A stretch of 6,713 nucleotides of DNA from Candidatus Aminicenantota bacterium (GTDB lineage Bacteria > Acidobacteriota > Aminicenantia > Aminicenantales > UBA4085). A program made the translations under genes and the position numbers. The stretch is taken from positions 640 to 7,352 of the forward strand of contig PMCY01000148.1 in the NCBI GenBank assembly GCA_003154255.1. Reading direction: 5' to 3'. Positions 5,433-6,713 of this stretch are shown one piece after another (the stretch's first letter is position 1; the number at the start of each line of letters is the position of its first letter). Under the pieces are notes generated by a model. That model had not been told where the DNA came from. It saw nothing but the letters and a program-made list of their open reading frames with translations, and made no database searches.

Positions 5433-6713
5433 ACCCGCGGCCCCGCTCGGCGGCCGCCAGGAGTTTTTCCTTGAGGCGGCTGTTGCGGTTCACGGGCTTA
5501 TCGTTCTTGATGGCGATGTAGAGAGCCTTATAGGACCCGATGATGACGCTGAGCTTCTTGGCCCGGGTCAGGGCGGTGTAGAAAAGATTGCGCTGGAGCA
5601 TGATGAAATGCTGGGTCAGGAGGGGCATGACCACGGCGTCGTATTCGCTGCCCTGCGACTTGTGGACGGAGACGGCATAGGCCAGGGTGATGTCGTCCAG
5701 CTCGTCGCGCTGGTAGACGACCGGTCGGCCGTCGTAGTGGACAAAGATCCGGAAGCCGGCCCGGTCGATGTGGACGATATGGCCGATGTCGCCGTTGAAG
5801 ACGTCCTTCTCGTAGTCGTTGCGGATTTGCATGACCTTGTCCCGCACCCGGAACTCGCGCAGCCCCACCCGCAGGCCTTCGCTTTGGCCATTGAGCCGCT
5901 TCTGCAGCTCGGCGTTCAGCCGTTCCACGCCGACGAAGCCCTTGTACATGGGGCTGATGACCTGGATCTGGGTCGAGAGGGGCGAGAGATGGAGCTTCTG
6001 GGGGATGCGCCAGCCGACCGTCTTGAGGATGGCGGCGAAGACCTTGGGTTCCTCCTCGGCGCGGATGAAATAGAAATCCGAATCCTGGTCGCCCTTGGCC
6101 GGATAGATGAGCTTCTCGCCCTGGTTGACCCGGTGGGCGTTCTGGACGATGAGGCTGCTGGCCTCCTGCCGGAAGATTTCGCCGAGGCGGATGACCGTTT
6201 CGGGCCGGGCTTCGATCAAGTCGCGCAGGAGCTGGCCGGGGCCGAGGGCGGGCAGCTGGTCTTTGTCGCCGACCAGGATGAGCCGCATGGTCGACGGGAC
6301 GGCCTTGATCAGAGAATGCATCAGGGCCAGGTCGACCATGGAAAACTCGTCGATGATGATGGCCTCACCTTCCAGCGGCCGGCGCTCGTTCCTCCGAAAC
6401 GATCCCAGCTTGGGATTGAACTCCAGAGTCCGGTGCAGGGTCTTGGCTTCCTTGCCGGTGGCCTCGGACAGGCGCTTGGCCGCCCGGCCGGTGGGCGCCG
6501 CCAGGAGGACCGTCCGGCCCCACTTGTCGAAGACCGCGGCGACGGCCTTGATGATGGTCGTCTTGCCGGTGCCCGGCCCGCCGGTTATAACGACGATCTT
6601 CTTGCCGAAGCTCTCCACGATGGCCCGCTTCTGGTCCGGCGAGAAGCGTAGTCCCAGTTCGGCCTCCACGTCGCCGACGACTTTATCAATGTCGAAGGGC
6701 GGGGCCTGGAAAG
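5419..6713 (-). CDS. recD2: RecD/RecD2-type SF1B DNA helicase, 5'-truncated by the window edge
   Basis: C-terminal helicase core of an ATP-dependent 5'-3' DNA helicase acting in DNA repair and recombination. The frame is open to the window edge: residues before the possible GTG at 6669 (FDIDKVVGDVEAELG) join smoothly to the core, so that GTG is internal and the N-terminus is missing. Numbering from the GTG: Walker A GGPGTGKTT (30-38), motif Ia AAPTGRAAKRL, Walker B IIIDEFSMVD (104-113), motif III VGDKDQLPALGPG (133-145), motif IV-like RLGEIFRQ (161-168), motif V AVSVHKSQGSEYD (332-344) and motif VI FYTALTRAKK (363-372). The segment between motifs IV and V contains RDKVMQIRNDY and VFNGDIG, typical of RecD2/TraA-like helicases. 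RecD2 is preferred over RecBCD-type RecD from motif details, but the diagnostic N-terminal extension lies outside the window and no recB or recC is visible. It ends 39 bases before the SH3 gene. Confidence 0.93.
   Translation of the reverse strand, partial: FQAPPFDIDKVVGDVEAELGLRFSPDQKRAIVESFGKKIVVITGGPGTGKTTIIKAVAAVFDKWGRTVLLAAPTGRAAKRLSEATGKEAKTLHRTLEFNPKLGSFRRNERRPLEGEAIIIDEFSMVDLALMHSLIKAVPSTMRLILVGDKDQLPALGPGQLLRDLIEARPETVIRLGEIFRQEASSLIVQNAHRVNQGEKLIYPAKGDQDSDFYFIRAEEEPKVFAAILKTVGWRIPQKLHLSPLSTQIQVISPMYKGFVGVERLNAELQKRLNGQSEGLRVGLREFRVRDKVMQIRNDYEKDVFNGDIGHIVHIDRAGFRIFVHYDGRPVVYQRDELDDITLAYAVSVHKSQGSEYDAVVMPLLTQHFIMLQRNLFYTALTRAKKLSVIIGSYKALYIAIKNDKPVNRNSRLKEKLLAAAERGRGFDLA

Noticed and set aside
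4924..6651. Plus-strand open frame of 575 codons antisense to the SH3 and helicase genes.
   Set aside because: The product is an unusual Asp/Gly/Val/Leu-rich sequence with no domain, as expected from reading helicase codons backwards. The minus-strand helicase motifs are unambiguous.
6667..6669. GTG as the true start of the helicase.
   Set aside because: The frame continues open upstream to the window edge with plausible RecD2 sequence, no Shine-Dalgarno precedes it, and a protein starting there would lack the family's N-terminal region.

Overview
The window is a densely coding, GC-rich bacterial segment. All six recognisable genes lie on the minus strand, so transcription runs from high to low coordinates. 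No gap between genes exceeds 39 bases. No RNA genes, mobile elements, CRISPR arrays or long repeats were seen. A lipoprotein protease, a secreted SH3 protein, a CHASE2 cyclase and an MscS-type channel together suggest a diderm (Gram-negative-type) bacterium. Gene style is compatible with Acidobacteria/Aminicenantes-like or deltaproteobacterial lineages, but this is an impression and no marker gene fixes the taxon.

In transcription order: (1) the C-terminal part of a RecD/RecD2-type superfamily 1 DNA helicase (5419-6713, 5' end outside the window); (2) a small exported SH3-domain protein (4891-5379); (3) an M48 metalloprotease lipoprotein (3983-4894); (4) a membrane CHASE2-class III adenylate cyclase (1898-3970); (5) a metallo-beta-lactamase-fold hydrolase (1064-1885); (6) an MscS-family mechanosensitive channel (1-1067, 3' end outside the window).

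Genes 2 to 6 look like one operon. Their junctions are a 4-base ATGA overlap, a 12-base gap, a 12-base gap and another 4-base ATGA overlap. A sigma70-like promoter (TTGACT, 17-base spacer, TATGAT) overlaps the 3' end of the helicase gene just before the SH3 gene, so the operon could be expressed independently of the helicase.

Four of the five operon products act in or across the envelope: SH3 protein, lipoprotein protease, sensor cyclase with an extracytoplasmic domain, and tension-gated channel. The cyclase has every catalytic residue expected for making cAMP. The channel reads on past the usual end of an MscS protein through a Pro/Ala/Gly-rich linker, so it may carry a further C-terminal domain; a cyclic-nucleotide-binding domain, as in bCNG channels, is one attractive possibility. 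The working hypothesis is an envelope-stress module in which CHASE2 sensing drives cAMP production, the MBL protein might degrade a cyclic nucleotide, and the channel might respond. The domain identities are well supported; the circuit is inference.
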